Assembly: GCA_026414125.1 (NCBI GenBank)
Contig: JAOAJQ010000020.1
Coordinates: 1-12,243, forward strand
DNA: 12,243 nt
Direction: 5' to 3'
Source of the DNA: Thermoproteota archaeon
Lineage (GTDB): Archaea; Thermoproteota; EX4484-205; JAAOZP01
Shown piece by piece: positions 11,833 to 12,243 of this stretch; within the stretch, counting starts at the first letter, position 1; each line of letters begins with the position of its first letter. A program made the position numbers and the translations under genes. The notes under the pieces are model-generated. The model searched no databases, was not told the DNA's origin, and saw only the letters and a list, made by a program, of their open reading frames with translations.

Positions 11833-12243
11833 ATGTTGCTGCCCAACGATACTGGCATAAAGTACACTATTGGCTCTCAGGTTGACACGCCTTGGACCGA
11901 GATAGAATTCGAGGTGGCGGCACACATGATATACGAGGGCATGGTTTGGGAAGGGTTAAGAGTTTTGAGGACGGTCTACGACAGATACGCTAAGTATGGG
12001 GTGCTCTGGAACCATATCGAGTGCGGCAGTTATTATTACCTGGCAATGGACTCCTGGCTCGTGCTAATAGCTTTGCAGGGTTTATTCTACAACGGGTTTG
12101 ACAGGAGCCTCAGATTCGCCCCCAAGTTGAACAAAGACAGGCTCAAGAGTCTGTTTACTGTCGCAGGCGCCTGGGGTATGGCCGCCAAGAGTTTGAGGTC
12201 AGCCTTTCTCAGGGGCAGATAGAGCTTGAGGAGCTAGAGCTTG
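11833..12243 (+). pseudogene. GH116/DUF608-type glycosidase, carboxy-terminal fragment with a frameshift
   Basis: The open frame from ATG 11833 to the stop at 12220-12222 encodes 129 residues resembling the last part of the catalytic (alpha/alpha)6 domain of GH116-like beta-glycosidases. The motifs are QVDTPWTEIEF (16-26), AAHMIYEGMV (29-38), WNHIECGSYYYLAMDSW (59-75) and, lower in certainty, the FTVAGAWG region (108-115). Such enzymes usually have 650-900 residues, so several hundred are missing upstream, where vapC lies instead. The match to the family seems to begin a few residues before the ATG (LQGD), and the frame is open upstream only to 11719. After Trp-Gly the frame ends in an unfamily-like tail, but the frame beginning at 12177 continues without a stop to the edge (YGRQEFEVSLSQG, then Glu/Leu-rich). 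One lost G in the GGGG at 12173-12176 would explain this. It is probably a decayed gene, or else carries a sequencing error. Confidence 0.6.

Overview
The window looks like part of an archaeal chromosome, most likely a (hyper)thermophilic member of the Thermoproteota/Crenarchaeota group; the exact lineage cannot be fixed from sequence alone. The evidence is that AT-rich TATA elements sit about 26 bp upstream of many start codons, implying leaderless or very short-leader mRNAs. GTG and TTG starts are common, and internal operon genes carry GGAG/GGTG-type ribosome sites. The protein families also fit: VapBC with an archaeal-type VapB tail, a GH116-like glycosidase fragment, short sugar nucleotidyltransferase, membrane-anchored beta-propeller proteins and short T-rich terminators.

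Layout. 1-448 (-): amino-terminal 149 residues of a secreted or anchored surface protein that runs off the left edge. 449-728: divergent intergenic region with a repeated TGAAAAAT motif and a possible small structured RNA. 729-1517 (+): iron-sulfur flavoprotein/NADPH-dependent FMN reductase. 1510-2322 (-): UlaG-type metallo-beta-lactamase-fold hydrolase, convergent with the flavoprotein and overlapping it by 8 bp. 2441-3862 (+): CehA/McbA-type PHP metallohydrolase with flanking beta-rich domains. 4073-4768 (+): short sugar-1-phosphate nucleotidyltransferase. 4827-5090 (-): orphan HicB-like protein, with a 10-bp-periodic repeat array behind its promoter. 5207-6850 (-): YtcJ-type amidohydrolase, behind a small PHP phosphoesterase (6890-7546, -). 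7642-8028 (+): MscL-family channel with an unusual amino-terminal helix. 8138-9886 (-): signal-peptide, beta-propeller, InlB-like, TM-anchored surface protein. 9960-10874 (-): GalE-like NAD-dependent sugar epimerase. 11029-11662 (+): vapBC toxin-antitoxin pair. 11833 to the right edge (+): carboxy-terminal fragment of a GH116/DUF608-type glycosidase with a probable one-base frameshift.

Functional themes. Four metal-dependent hydrolases of different folds (MBL, two PHP, one amidohydrolase) occur within 6 kb. Their substrates are not predictable; only the small PHP gene and the amidohydrolase look co-transcribed. The nucleotidyltransferase and the epimerase are plausible contributors to surface glycans, and the two secreted proteins are plausible glycan-decorated envelope proteins. 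The right end (vapBC next to a truncated glycosidase) has the look of a rearranged, accessory region.

I do not see a clear multi-gene system of a new kind. The most interesting items are the MscL homologue whose Pro-linked charged helix lies at the amino terminus instead of the carboxy terminus, the 10-bp-periodic repeat array by the orphan HicB gene, and the frameshifted glycosidase remnant. No tRNA, rRNA, CRISPR array or insertion sequence was recognised, and no stretch longer than 300 bp lacks a gene.
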